Origin: Paracoccus sp. M683
GTDB lineage: Bacteria > Pseudomonadota > Alphaproteobacteria > Rhodobacterales > Rhodobacteraceae
DNA length: 64,000 bases
Reading direction: 5' to 3'
Assembly (NCBI RefSeq): GCF_007096355.1
Contig: NZ_VKDF01000005.1
Span: forward strand, 62,001 to 126,000
Positions 37,824-46,752 of the stretch are shown here, piece by piece. Positions within the stretch are counted from its first letter, which is position 1. Each line of letters begins with the position of its first letter. The notes beneath the pieces are model-generated. The model worked only from the letters and a program-made list of their open reading frames with translations, searched no databases and had not been told where the DNA came from. The translations under genes were made by a program, and so were the position numbers.

Positions 37824-39773
37824 ATGCGCAAATCACCTGCGGAAATTCTGGAAAGCTACAAGCTGATCGGCCGGCGCGGGCTGATGCTGGGTGGCATCCA
37901 GCTGGCCGTTGTCGCCACGCTGGGGCTGCGGCTGCGCAGCATGCAGCTGGACCATGCCGATGAATACCGGCTGCTCAGCGATGGCAACTCGATCAAAATC
38001 CGGCTGATCCCGCCGGCGCGCGGGCTGATCCACGACCGTAACGGGCTGATCGTGGCGGGCAACGAACAGAATTACCGCGTTACACTGACCCGCGAAGATG
38101 CGGGCGGCGACGTGGCGACCGTGCTGCGCCGCCTGTCGCGGCTGATCCCGATGACGCCCGAGCGGATCGAGGAATTGCTGACCGAGTTCGGCAAGCGCAG
38201 CGCCATCACCCCCATCGTCCTGGCAGACCGGCTCAGCTGGGAACAGTTTTCGTCCATCGCCGTCAATGCGCCCTCGCTGCCCGGCGTCACGCCCGAGGCG
38301 GGGCTGTCACGCATCTATCCCCGCGCCGGCGATCTGTCGCATGTGATGGGCTATGTCGGCCCGGTTTCCGACTATGACCTGTCCAAGATCGAAAACCCTG
38401 ATCCGGTGCTGATGCTGCCCGAATTTCAGCTGGGCAAGGTCGGCATCGAAACCAAGATGGAAGATGTTCTGCGTGGCAAGGCAGGCAGTCGCCGGGTCGA
38501 GGTCAACAGCGCCGGCCGCGAGATGCGCGAACTGGGCCGGCAAGAGGGGCAGCAGGGCGCCACGGTGCAGCTGACCATCGACGCGCAATTGCAGAACTAT
38601 GCCGCCCAACGCCTTGGCGAGGAAAGCGCCGCCGCCGTGGTCATGGACGTGCAGACCGGCGATATCCTTGCGATCTCATCCTCGCCGGTTTTCGACCCCA
38701 ACAAATTCGTGCGCGGCATCTCTGGTCCCGAATATCGGGCGCTGATGGAACATGATCACCGGCCGTTGGCCGACAAGACGGTGCAGGGCGTCTATCCGCC
38801 CGGCTCGACCTTCAAGATGGTCACGCTTCTGGCGGGGCTGGATGCGGGCGTCATCAACGGCAGTTCCGGCTATTACTGCTCCGGTTTTTTGGAACTTGGC
38901 ACGCGCAAGTTCCACTGCTGGCGTCGTGGCGGGCATGGCCATGTGGGCGTGGTGGCCAGCCTGGAACAAAGCTGCGACGTTTTCTATTACGAACTGGCAC
39001 AGCGCGTCGGCATCGACCGCATCGCCGCGATGGCCCGCAAGCTGGGCATCGGCGTGCGCCACGATCTGCCGATGTCGGCGGTGGCCGAAGGCATCGCGCC
39101 CGATCGCGCGTGGAAACGTGCGCGCTATGATCAGGAATGGCGCGTCGGCGACAGCCTGAACTCGTCGATCGGGCAGGGCTATGTGCTGGCCTCGCCCTTG
39201 CAGCTGGCGGTGATGACCGCGCGGGTGGCCACCGGCCGCAACGTTAAGCCGCGTCTGATCCGCGCCATCGACGGCGTTCCCCAACCCATCGCCGAGGCCG
39301 AGGATCTGGGCCTGGCCGAGGCGCATCTGGCGCTGGCCCGGCGCGGGATGGAGGCAGTGATGAACAGCAATCGCGGCACTGCCATGCGCTCGCGGATCAT
39401 CACGCCGGAATGGCACATGGCCGGCAAGACCGGCACCAGCCAGGTGCGCAACATCACCGCCGCCGAACGCGCCCGAGGCGTCATGCGCAACGATCAATTG
39501 CCCTGGAACCGGCGCGATCACGCGCTGTTCGTCTGCTATGCCCCCTATGAGAAGCCGCGTTATGCGGTGTCATTGGTGGTGGAACATGGCGGCGGCGGCT
39601 CTGCCGTGGCGGCGCCCATCGCCCGCGACATCCTGCTGTTCGCATTGGCAGGCGGGTTGCCGCCGCTATCGGCCATCCCCGACGGTGAACGCGCCGCGAT
39701 GCAGGCCCGGCATGACGCAATGACGCTGTATCGCCCCGATGCCAAGCCGTCGCCGGGCAGCTCTCGGGCATAG
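37824..39773 (+). CDS. mrdA: Penicillin-binding protein 2 (elongation transpeptidase)
   Basis: 649 residues. One N-terminal membrane helix (about 20-38), a dimerisation domain with RGLIHDRNGLIVAGN (about 65-79), and a transpeptidase domain with the active-site STFK (near residue 331), the SCD motif in the EQSCD segment (near 386) and KTGTSQ (near 535). It cross-links peptidoglycan during lateral growth with RodA. It starts 18 bases after mreD and nine bases before rodA. Confidence 0.96.
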   Translation: MRKSPAEILESYKLIGRRGLMLGGIQLAVVATLGLRLRSMQLDHADEYRLLSDGNSIKIRLIPPARGLIHDRNGLIVAGNEQNYRVTLTREDAGGDVATVLRRLSRLIPMTPERIEELLTEFGKRSAITPIVLADRLSWEQFSSIAVNAPSLPGVTPEAGLSRIYPRAGDLSHVMGYVGPVSDYDLSKIENPDPVLMLPEFQLGKVGIETKMEDVLRGKAGSRRVEVNSAGREMRELGRQEGQQGATVQLTIDAQLQNYAAQRLGEESAAAVVMDVQTGDILAISSSPVFDPNKFVRGISGPEYRALMEHDHRPLADKTVQGVYPPGSTFKMVTLLAGLDAGVINGSSGYYCSGFLELGTRKFHCWRRGGHGHVGVVASLEQSCDVFYYELAQRVGIDRIAAMARKLGIGVRHDLPMSAVAEGIAPDRAWKRARYDQEWRVGDSLNSSIGQGYVLASPLQLAVMTARVATGRNVKPRLIRAIDGVPQPIAEAEDLGLAEAHLALARRGMEAVMNSNRGTAMRSRIITPEWHMAGKTGTSQVRNITAAERARGVMRNDQLPWNRRDHALFVCYAPYEKPRYAVSLVVEHGGGGSAVAAPIARDILLFALAGGLPPLSAIPDGERAAMQARHDAMTLYRPDAKPSPGSSRA

Positions 39774-39781
39774 GGCGGGCG

Positions 39782-40921
39782 ATGTCTTATCTGGATTACA
39801 AGGTCGCACAGACCCCCACAGGCATCCGCAAGATCCTGTATCTGAACTGGCCGCTGGTCTTTCTGCTGGCGGCCGTGGCCTCGGCCGGTTTTCTGATGCT
39901 GTATTCCGTGGCCGGCGGCGACCCAGATGAATGGGCCCGCCCACAGATGGAGCGGTTCGCCGTCGGCATGGTCGCGATGATCGCCCTGGCCTTCGTGCCG
40001 ATCTGGTTCTGGCGCGGCATTTCGGTCTTTTCCTATGTTATCTGCCTGCTGCTGCTGGTCGCGGTCGAGTTCTTTGGCGATATCGGCATGGGCGCGCAGC
40101 GCTGGATCGAGATCGGGCCGATCCGCCTGCAACCGTCCGAGTTGATGAAATTCGCGCTGGTTCTGATCCTGGCGGCTTATTACGACTGGCTCGACATCGA
40201 AAAAACCTCTCGCATTCAATGGGTTGTCGTGCCAGCGGTGCTGATCCTGTTGCCCACCTTCCTGGTGCTGACCCAGCCCGACCTGGGAACCGCGATCATG
40301 CTGGTCGCCGGTGGCGGGATCGTTATGTTCGCAGCGGGCGTCTCGCTGTGGTATTTTGCCGCTGTCATCGCGGTCGTGGGCGGGTTGGTCTTTGCGGTGC
40401 TGGAAAGCCGGGGCACCGAATGGCAGCTGCTGAAGGACTATCAGTATCGCCGCATCGACACGTTTCTTGATCCCACCACCGATCCTCTGGGGGCCGGCTA
40501 TAACATCACGCAGGCGCAGATCGCGCTTGGCTCGGGCGGCTGGTCGGGGCGCGGCTATATGCAGGGCACGCAGTCGCGGCTGAACTTCCTGCCCGAAAAA
40601 CACACCGATTTCATCTTTACCGTCCTGGCCGAGGAATTCGGCTTTGTCGGCGCCTTTTCGCTGCTGGTGCTTTACGCGCTGATCATCGGCTTCTGCCTGT
40701 ATTCGGCGCTGACCAACCGGGACCGATTTGCCAGCCTGCTGACAATCGGGGTGGCTGGGGCGTTCTTTCTGTATTTCGCCGTCAATATGGGCATGGTGAT
40801 GGGGCTGATGCCGGTGGTCGGCGTGCCTTTGCCGCTGGTCAGTTACGGCGGCACGGCGATGATGATCCTTCTGATGGCCTTCGGCATGGTGCAGTCGGCC
40901 CATGTCCACCGCCCAAGGTGA
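39782..40921 (+). CDS. rodA: Peptidoglycan glycosyltransferase RodA (SEDS family)
   Basis: 379 residues with about ten membrane helices. SEDS landmarks are RWIEIGPIRLQPSE (about 107-120), the catalytic Asp in TQPDLGTA (about 163-170), LPEKHTDFIFTVLAEEFGF (about 270-288) and the C-terminal PLPLVSYGGTAM. It polymerises glycan strands for PBP2. It closes the elongasome operon. The next gene starts five bases after its TGA. Confidence 0.96.
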   Translation: MSYLDYKVAQTPTGIRKILYLNWPLVFLLAAVASAGFLMLYSVAGGDPDEWARPQMERFAVGMVAMIALAFVPIWFWRGISVFSYVICLLLLVAVEFFGDIGMGAQRWIEIGPIRLQPSELMKFALVLILAAYYDWLDIEKTSRIQWVVVPAVLILLPTFLVLTQPDLGTAIMLVAGGGIVMFAAGVSLWYFAAVIAVVGGLVFAVLESRGTEWQLLKDYQYRRIDTFLDPTTDPLGAGYNITQAQIALGSGGWSGRGYMQGTQSRLNFLPEKHTDFIFTVLAEEFGFVGAFSLLVLYALIIGFCLYSALTNRDRFASLLTIGVAGAFFLYFAVNMGMVMGLMPVVGVPLPLVSYGGTAMMILLMAFGMVQSAHVHRPR

Positions 40922-40925
40922 CCCG

Positions 40926-41834
40926 ATGAAAGTGCTGTTTGCCGCCCCCGATACCTTGTGGTCACACTGGTCGCAGGCCATCGCCAGGGCCTGCCCCGAG
41001 GCCGAACTGACCCGCAGCGGCGATCCGGCCAGCTTTGACGCGATCATCTATGCGCCGGGCGGCGAGATCGAGGATCTGTCGCCCTATCGCAATGCGCGGC
41101 TGGTCCAAAGCCTGTGGGCCGGGGTCGAGCGTATCGTGATCAACCAGACGCTGACGCAACCGCTGGCGCGGATGGTCGATCCGGGCCTGTCCGAAGGCAT
41201 GGCCGAGTTCTGCACGGGCTGGGCGATGCGCGCGCATCTGGGCATGGACCGCTATGCTCAGGACGGTATCTGGCGCAACGGCGATACGCCGCCCTTGGCC
41301 CGCGATCGGCGCATTACCGTCCTTGGCATGGGCGTGCTGGGCAGCGCGGTCACGCAGATGCTGGCTGGGATCGGCTTTGACGTCGCCGGCTACAGCCCCT
41401 CGGGCCGCGGCCCCGACGGCATCCCCATCCTGTCGGGCAACGCGCTGCCACAGGCGCTTGCCCGTGCCGAAATCCTGATCTCGCTGCTGCCCGACACCGA
41501 TGGCACGCGCAATCTGATGAACGCTGAAAACCTGGCTCTGCTGCCTGAGCGTGCCTGGATCATCAATCCCGGTCGAGGCACGCTGATCGACGATCAGGCG
41601 CTGATCGCGGCACTGGACAGCGGCCATATAGCCCATGCGGTGCTGGATGTCTTCCGCACCGAGCCCCTGCCATCCGATCACCCGTTCTGGTCGCATCCCG
41701 GCATCACGGTCACCCCCCATATCGCGGCCGAGACCCGGCCCGAAACCGCAGCAACGCTGGTCGCCCAGAACCTGCGCCGTGTCATGACGGGCCAGCCCGC
41801 CTTGCATCTGGTCGACCGCCAGAAGGGCTACTGA
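40926..41834 (+). CDS. D-2-hydroxyacid dehydrogenase, glyoxylate/hydroxypyruvate reductase A type
   Basis: 302 residues from ATG 40926. The NAD(P)-binding loop is LGMGVLGSAV (about 136-145). The catalytic Arg is in NPGRGTLID (about 221-229), and the Glu and His are in DVFRTEPLP and TPHIAAETRP near the C-terminus. This matches the short GhrA-like branch, which reduces glyoxylate and hydroxypyruvate. It is five bases behind rodA, so it is probably read with the elongasome operon, though its job is not related in any obvious way. Confidence 0.88.
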   Translation: MKVLFAAPDTLWSHWSQAIARACPEAELTRSGDPASFDAIIYAPGGEIEDLSPYRNARLVQSLWAGVERIVINQTLTQPLARMVDPGLSEGMAEFCTGWAMRAHLGMDRYAQDGIWRNGDTPPLARDRRITVLGMGVLGSAVTQMLAGIGFDVAGYSPSGRGPDGIPILSGNALPQALARAEILISLLPDTDGTRNLMNAENLALLPERAWIINPGRGTLIDDQALIAALDSGHIAHAVLDVFRTEPLPSDHPFWSHPGITVTPHIAAETRPETAATLVAQNLRRVMTGQPALHLVDRQKGY

Positions 41835-41849
41835 CCCGATCAGCCGTGA

Positions 41850-41903
41850 TCAAATATCTCGGGGGGAATCCCCTGAAAGGGGATGGGGGGCAGCGCCCCC
41901 TTG
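41850..41903 (-). repeat. GC-rich hairpin element with ATATTT end (copy 1)
   Basis: On the minus strand: AGGGGGC-GCT-GCCCCCC, then ATCCCC-TTTCA-GGGGAT, then CCCCCCGAGATATTTGA. It shares the layout GGGGGC/GCCCCC ... CCCCC-GRGATATTT with the element at 49819-49852. Its last bases supply the TGA of the DUF2062 gene. Confidence 0.6.
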
Positions 41904-42524
41904 CTGCGCCTGTATCTCGCGCAGACGGGCGATCCGTTCTTCCATCTTCTTGCTGCGGCGCTTGTGATAGGCGCGGATCAGCGGCACCGTCAGATAATGG
42001 CAGATGACGCCGAAGATCGTGCCCCAGATGACGCCTCCGATCATGTAGGGCAGGAAAATCTGATCGAAGAAGTCCGCCAGATGCCCCCAACGCGCCTCGC
42101 GCGGGCCAAAGGGGGCAAGCAGGTTGTTCCACAACTCTTCACTGGCGCGGGCAAATTCGCCAAAAATCATCTGCGGCCCCAGATCGCCATGCTGGCCCAG
42201 GATCAGCCGCCCCGTGGTCAGCGCCAGGACGGCGACGAAAGGCACCGTCACCGGATTGATCGCAAAGGTCGCCAGCAGCGCCGCCAGCACATTGCCGCCG
42301 ATCAGCCAGGCCATCGCGCCGGCCGAGACGAAGTGGAACCCGAACAGCGGCGTGAACGAGACACCGATCCCGGCCGCCACCCCGCGGGCGATGCGGTGCG
42401 GCTGATCGGGAAGGCGGCGCAGCCGGTACAGGACATAGGTACTTGCCCGGCGCCAGCCGCCGCGCGGATAGATCATGTCGCTGGCGATCTGGCCATAGCT
42501 GCGCGGTTTGCGGCGTTTGAACAA
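41850..42524 (-). CDS. DUF2062 membrane protein
   Basis: 224 residues with about three membrane segments and the DUF2062 features RIARGVAAGIGVSFTPLFG (about 45-63) and AINPVTVPF (about 87-95). In Rhodobacterales a DUF2062 gene commonly follows the Rsh gene, as here. The last 15 or so codons (GGAAPHPLSGDSPRDI) are read from a G/C-rich hairpin element that looks intergenic, so the natural C-terminus may have been replaced. Function unknown. Confidence 0.82.
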   Translation of the reverse strand: MFKRRKPRSYGQIASDMIYPRGGWRRASTYVLYRLRRLPDQPHRIARGVAAGIGVSFTPLFGFHFVSAGAMAWLIGGNVLAALLATFAINPVTVPFVAVLALTTGRLILGQHGDLGPQMIFGEFARASEELWNNLLAPFGPREARWGHLADFFDQIFLPYMIGGVIWGTIFGVICHYLTVPLIRAYHKRRSKKMEERIARLREIQAQQGGAAPHPLSGDSPRDI

Positions 42525-42596
42525 GACAGGCTCACTGGTCGTAACTGCGGGGTCGTAACTGGCGGGGCAGGTGGTCAGGCAACGCGCCTGCCGCGC

Positions 42597-44711
42597 CTAG
42601 GGTTTCAGAACCGGATCGCGCACCCGCTGAACCTGCGCCACGTCACTTTCAGCTTCCAGCGCCGTCAGCAGGTTGTGCAGATGTTCCCGGTCACGCAATT
42701 CGACATTTACCCGCAATCTGTAAAAATCCGGTTTCCGGTCGATGAATTCCAGATCCGAGATATTCGCGCCCTGCACCCCGATCAAGGTGCAAATCCGCCC
42801 CAGCACACCGGCATCATGGCGGATGGTCAGCGACAGCACCGTCGAATAGGCCGCCGGATGCCGCCCCTCATGCCAATGCAGGTCCACCCAACGCTGCGGG
42901 CTGTCCTCGAACTCGGCCAGGACGGGGCAGTCGATGGCATGGATCACCACACCCTTGCCGCGATAGGTGATGCCCACGATCCGCTCGCCCGGCAGCGGGT
43001 TGCAGCAGGGGGCGCGGGTAAAGGATGTGTCGGCCTCCAGCCCGGCGATGGGGCGGTTGGGGTCGATGTCTTCGTGCTTGTCGGCCAGTTCGGGATAAAG
43101 CGCGGCCAGAACATCATGGGCGGACACCTCGGCGCTGCCGATCCGGGCCAGCAATTCCTCGGCCCCGTTCAGGCTCATCTGCTTGGCGGCCGTGCGCAGC
43201 GCCTTGTCGGTGACCCGCCGCCCGACATGTTCAAAGGCCACACGCGCCAGTTCACGCCCCAGACGGACAAAGCGGTCGCGATCTTCCTCGCGCAGCGATT
43301 TGCGGATCGCGGCCTTGGCCCGGCCAGTCACCACGATATCCAGCCAGGTCGCCTGCGGACGCTGCCCCGAGGCCGAGATGATCTCGACCGACTGGCCGTT
43401 CTTCAGCCGCGTCCACAGCGGAACACGAATGCCGTCAACCTTGGCGCCGACGCAGGAATTTCCCAGACGTGTATGAATTGCATAGGCAAAATCAATCGGC
43501 GTCGCCCCGCGCGGCAGCTGGATGACATCGCCCTTGGGGGTGAAGCAAAAGACCTGATCCTGATACATCTCAAGCTTCACATGCTCAAGAAACTCGTCGT
43601 GGTCTTCCTCGCCAAAGCGGTCAGTCAGGCTTTCGATCCAATGCGCGGGATCGACCGCAAACGGGTTCTTTGTCGGCACCCCGTCGCGATAGGCCCAATG
43701 CGCGGCAACGCCGGCCTCGGCCACCTCGTGCATCTGGCGGGTGCGGATCTGCACCTCGACCCGCTTGCCGTCGCGGCCTGAAACGGTGGTGTGGATCGAC
43801 CGATAGCCGTTCGATTTCGGCTGGCTGATGTAATCCTTGAACCGCCCCGGCACTGCCCGCCAGCGGTGATGGATCACCCCAAGCGCGCGATAACAGTCCA
43901 TCTCGGTCTGGGTGATGATGCGAAAGCCGTAAATGTCGGACAGCCGCGAAAAGGCCAGCTGCTTTTCCTGCATCTTGCGCCAGATCGAAAACGGCCGCTT
44001 GGCGCGGCCAAAGACATCGGCCTCGATCTCCTGTTTTTCCAACTCGGTGCGGATATCGGCGGTGATCTGGCTGATCACATCGCCGGTTTCCTTTTGCAGG
44101 CTGAGAAAGCGGCGGATGATGGAATTGCGGGCCTCGGGATTGATGACCTTGAAGGCCAGATCCTCAAGTTCCTCGCGCATCCATTGCATGCCCATGCGGC
44201 CGGCCAGCGGGGCGAAGATGTCCATCGTCTCGCGCGCCTTCTGAACCTGCTTTTCCGGGCGCATGGACTTGATCGTGCGCATATTGTGCAGACGGTCCGC
44301 AAGCTTGACAAGTATCACGCGAAGATCGCGCGACATGGCCATGAAAAGCTTGCGAAAATTCTCTGCCTGCTTGGACTGCGCACCGGACAGTTGCAGGTTG
44401 GTCAGCTTGGTGACGCCATCGACGAGATCGGCGATTTCCTTGCCGAACAGTCGCGAAATATCACCCCAGGTCGAGCGGGTATCCTCGATCGTGTCATGCA
44501 GCAATGCGGTGATGATCGTGGCATCGTCCAGCCGCATCTCGGTCAGGATGGCGGCGACGGCGACGGGATGGGTGAAATAGGACTCGCCGGAATGGCGGAA
44601 CTGGCCCTCATGCATCCGCATGCCATATTCATAGGCGTCGCGGATCAGATCGGAATTGCTGCGCGGGTTATAATTCTTGACCAGCGCAATAAGGTCTTCG
44701 ACGTCGATCAT
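42597..44711 (-). CDS. rsh: Bifunctional (p)ppGpp synthetase/hydrolase (Rsh)
   Basis: 704 residues. The N-terminal HD hydrolase domain has His48 and the His72-Asp73 pair (LLHDTIEDT), all intact, so hydrolysis is likely. The synthetase domain has YGFRIITQTEMDCY and GYRSIHTTV (about 265-320). A TGS domain (RGATPIDFAYAIH, about 403) and a C-terminal ACT domain (about 630-704) follow. Alphaproteobacteria usually carry a single such enzyme controlling the stringent response. It sits just downstream of rpoZ on the same strand. Confidence 0.95.
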   Translation of the reverse strand: MIDVEDLIALVKNYNPRSNSDLIRDAYEYGMRMHEGQFRHSGESYFTHPVAVAAILTEMRLDDATIITALLHDTIEDTRSTWGDISRLFGKEIADLVDGVTKLTNLQLSGAQSKQAENFRKLFMAMSRDLRVILVKLADRLHNMRTIKSMRPEKQVQKARETMDIFAPLAGRMGMQWMREELEDLAFKVINPEARNSIIRRFLSLQKETGDVISQITADIRTELEKQEIEADVFGRAKRPFSIWRKMQEKQLAFSRLSDIYGFRIITQTEMDCYRALGVIHHRWRAVPGRFKDYISQPKSNGYRSIHTTVSGRDGKRVEVQIRTRQMHEVAEAGVAAHWAYRDGVPTKNPFAVDPAHWIESLTDRFGEEDHDEFLEHVKLEMYQDQVFCFTPKGDVIQLPRGATPIDFAYAIHTRLGNSCVGAKVDGIRVPLWTRLKNGQSVEIISASGQRPQATWLDIVVTGRAKAAIRKSLREEDRDRFVRLGRELARVAFEHVGRRVTDKALRTAAKQMSLNGAEELLARIGSAEVSAHDVLAALYPELADKHEDIDPNRPIAGLEADTSFTRAPCCNPLPGERIVGITYRGKGVVIHAIDCPVLAEFEDSPQRWVDLHWHEGRHPAAYSTVLSLTIRHDAGVLGRICTLIGVQGANISDLEFIDRKPDFYRLRVNVELRDREHLHNLLTALEAESDVAQVQRVRDPVLKP

Positions 44712-44741
44712 AGATTGCCGAAGACCCCGCTTTTCCTGCCG

Positions 44742-45098
44742 TCAGCCGCGCTCGTTGGCTTCCAGCATCATACGCAGCATGCGCTCTTCGCTTTCCTCGT
44801 CGACGGGGCGCGGGCGGTCGACCTCGGCACCCAGCAGCAGGGCCATCGCGTCCTCTTCGGGCTCGTCGACCTCGATCTGGGTCTGGGTCGATTCGATCAT
44901 TCGTTCGCGCAGCTCGTCGACGGGCTGGGTTTCATCGGCGATCTCGCGCAGGGCAACGACGGGGTTCTTGTCATTGTCGCGGTCGATGGTGGGCGCGCTG
45001 CCCGAGGCGATCTCGCGCGCGCGATGGCTGGCCAGCATCACCAGATCGAAACGGTTGGGAACCTTGTCGACACAATCTTCGACGGTCACGCGGGCCAT
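44742..45098 (-). CDS. rpoZ: RNA polymerase omega subunit
   Basis: 118 residues. The N-terminal [20 protein letters not shown] and [10 protein letters not shown] are invariant omega features; the C-terminal half is a long acidic tail common in alphaproteobacteria. It assists beta-prime assembly and, in other bacteria, takes part in ppGpp binding, which suits its place directly before the Rsh gene (30 bases). Confidence 0.97.
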   Translation of the reverse strand: MARVTVEDCVDKVPNRFDLVMLASHRAREIASGSAPTIDRDNDKNPVVALREIADETQPVDELRERMIESTQTQIEVDEPEEDAMALLLGAEVDRPRPVDEESEERMLRMMLEANERG

Positions 45099-45170
45099 AT
45101 GACACCCCTTTGCTTTGCGAATCGGACGTTCACTGCGAAACCGGATAACTGGTGGTGGATGGGCCGAATG

Positions 45171-45722
45171 TCAAGCGCCAATGCCCAGTTTCGCCAGCAT
45201 TTCGGTGACGCTTTGCCCGATCCGCGGGTGCCGCCAGCCGGGTGCGATCTCGGCCAGGGGGCGCAGGACGAAGTCGCGGTCCTGCATGCGCGGATGGGGC
45301 AGGATCAGAGTGTCGGGTGCGGCCACCGCCTGACGGTCGGGCGGCAGGTCGCGCCACTGGTCCTGGATGGCCGCATCGGGCAGGACCAGATCGCCCGCCG
45401 CGATCAGGTCCAGATCGACCGGTCGCGCCTGCCAGCGCGCACCCTTGCGCCGGCGCCCCAGCTGGGCCTCGATCCCGTGCAGCCGCGCCAGCATCTCGGC
45501 GGGCGGCAGCGCCGATCGCGCGATGGCGGCCGCGTTGATGAAATCCGGCCCCGAACCCGGCGGAAAGGCTGGCGTCGTGTAAAAACCACTTAACCCGGTG
45601 ATTGTAATATCCTGATCAGAGTGCAAGATTGTCACCGCGGCCCGCAGCGTTGCTGTCGGGTCGCCAAGGGCTGAGGGCAAGTTGCCGCCAAGTGCAACAA
45701 GGTAGTCGATCATCTGTTTCAT
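45171..45722 (-). CDS. folK: 2-amino-4-hydroxy-6-hydroxymethyldihydropteridine pyrophosphokinase
   Basis: 183 residues from ATG 45722; the GGAAGG ribosome binding site is spaced for this codon and not for the GTG nine bases upstream. Family motifs are YLVALGGNLP near the start and ARPVDLDLIAAGD (about 96-108), where the Asp residues bind magnesium, followed by LPHPRM. It makes the folate precursor pterin diphosphate. It lies 72 bases before rpoZ on the same strand. Confidence 0.95.
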   Translation of the reverse strand: MKQMIDYLVALGGNLPSALGDPTATLRAAVTILHSDQDITITGLSGFYTTPAFPPGSGPDFINAAAIARSALPPAEMLARLHGIEAQLGRRRKGARWQARPVDLDLIAAGDLVLPDAAIQDQWRDLPPDRQAVAAPDTLILPHPRMQDRDFVLRPLAEIAPGWRHPRIGQSVTEMLAKLGIGA

Positions 45723-45825
45723 CTCGTTCACCTTCCGCCCCGGTTGATCTCATTTCCCGTTCAGGGTGCCCTCACGCCCCGATCGGGACTGAATTGAATG
45801 GCTTCATTTCGGAAGGCAATGACAG

Positions 45826-46371
45826 ATGTTTTACAAGGATGACAGGTTGGCCCTGTTCATTGACGGCGCCAATCTGCATGCAGCGGCCCGGTCGCTGGAA
45901 TTCGATATCGACTACAAACTGCTCAGGCAGGAATTCCAGCGGCGGGGCAAGCTGGTGCGCGCCTATTATTATACGGCGCTGCTTGAGGGCGAGGAATATT
46001 CGCCCATTCGGCCATTGATCGACTGGCTGAACTATAATGGCTATGCCTTGGTGACGAAGCCTGCCAAGGAATATACCGACACGCTTGGCCGTCGGAAGAT
46101 CAAGGGCAACATGGATATCGAGCTGACCGTCGACGCGATGGAGCTTGCGCCGCGGCTGGATCATATCGTGCTGTTTTCGGGCGACGGCGATTTTCGCCCG
46201 CTGGTCGAGGCCTTGCAGCGCATGGGCGTGCGGGTAACCGTGGTTTCCACGATGCGCAGCCACCCGCCGATGATCGCCGATGACCTGCGCCGCCAGGCCG
46301 ATAACTTCATCGAACTTGACGACCTGCGCGAGGTGATCGGCCGTCCGCCTCGCGAGGTGACTCAGATCTGA
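45826..46371 (+). CDS. NYN-domain (LabA/DUF88-like) putative RNase
   Basis: 181 residues. The PIN-like NYN fold has conserved acidic residues at Asp13 (FIDGAN), Asp97 (GNMDIEL), and Asp120/Asp122 (SGDGDF), the usual metal-binding set. Such proteins are thought to be RNA nucleases; no substrate is known. It is divergent from folK across 103 bases. Its last 65 bases overlap the 3' end of the ArsR-type gene on the other strand. Confidence 0.88.
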   Translation: MFYKDDRLALFIDGANLHAAARSLEFDIDYKLLRQEFQRRGKLVRAYYYTALLEGEEYSPIRPLIDWLNYNGYALVTKPAKEYTDTLGRRKIKGNMDIELTVDAMELAPRLDHIVLFSGDGDFRPLVEALQRMGVRVTVVSTMRSHPPMIADDLRRQADNFIELDDLREVIGRPPREVTQI

Positions 46372-46705
46372 TTTCCGCCGTCGGGCCGGGGCGCTGCGGG
46401 CCGACCCGCTGCGCCAGCCAGGTCATGAAATCGGCGATGACGGCCTCGTCCCGTTTTGCATAGGTCCAGCCACGCGACCGTGTCAGGCTGACAAAACCCG
46501 CCTGGCGCAGCATGTCGACATGACGGCTGGCCGTGGGCTGGGCCACGCCCATGGCCTGCGCGATCAGGCTGATACAGACGCCGGTTTCCACCGGATCGGC
46601 CGATTCCTGACCGCCAAAGCGTGACCGGGGATCGGCCAGCCACCCCAGGATCGTCAGCCGGGCTTCGCTGGAAAAGGCGCGGAATTGGGTTGTTCGATCC
46701 GTCAT
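46307..46705 (-). CDS. ArsR-family winged-helix repressor
   Basis: 132 residues. A winged HTH spans about 5-90: SSEARLTILGWLA, then ISLIAQAMGVAQPTASRHVDMLRQAG. The residues that bind metal in SmtB/ArsR are absent (only one cysteine), so the signal is not a metal. The last 30 residues are read from the antisense of the NYN gene. It is divergent from the alpha/beta hydrolase gene with only 47 bases between, holding a dyad, so it very likely represses that hydrolase and itself. Confidence 0.88.
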   Translation of the reverse strand: MTDRTTQFRAFSSEARLTILGWLADPRSRFGGQESADPVETGVCISLIAQAMGVAQPTASRHVDMLRQAGFVSLTRSRGWTYAKRDEAVIADFMTWLAQRVGPQRPGPTAEIRSESPREADGRSPRAGRQVR

Positions 46706-46708
46706 ATC

Positions 46709-46747
46709 GCCTATAATATAGCTAAATTGCTAAATCGCAATATAGGC
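46709..46747. promoter_or_regulatory. Probable ArsR-type operator/promoter
   Basis: The AT-rich 47-base spacer between the two divergent genes has outer arms GCCTATA (46709-46715) and TATAGGC (46741-46747), and an inner dyad TAGC-TAAATT-GCTA. It is markedly richer in A+T than the surrounding sequence, as expected for a shared promoter and operator. Confidence 0.6.
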
Positions 46748-46752
46748 AAATC

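Noticed and set aside
41883..43781. 632-codon frame antisense to DUF2062 and Rsh
   Set aside because: Antisense of two well-supported genes; no homology recognised.
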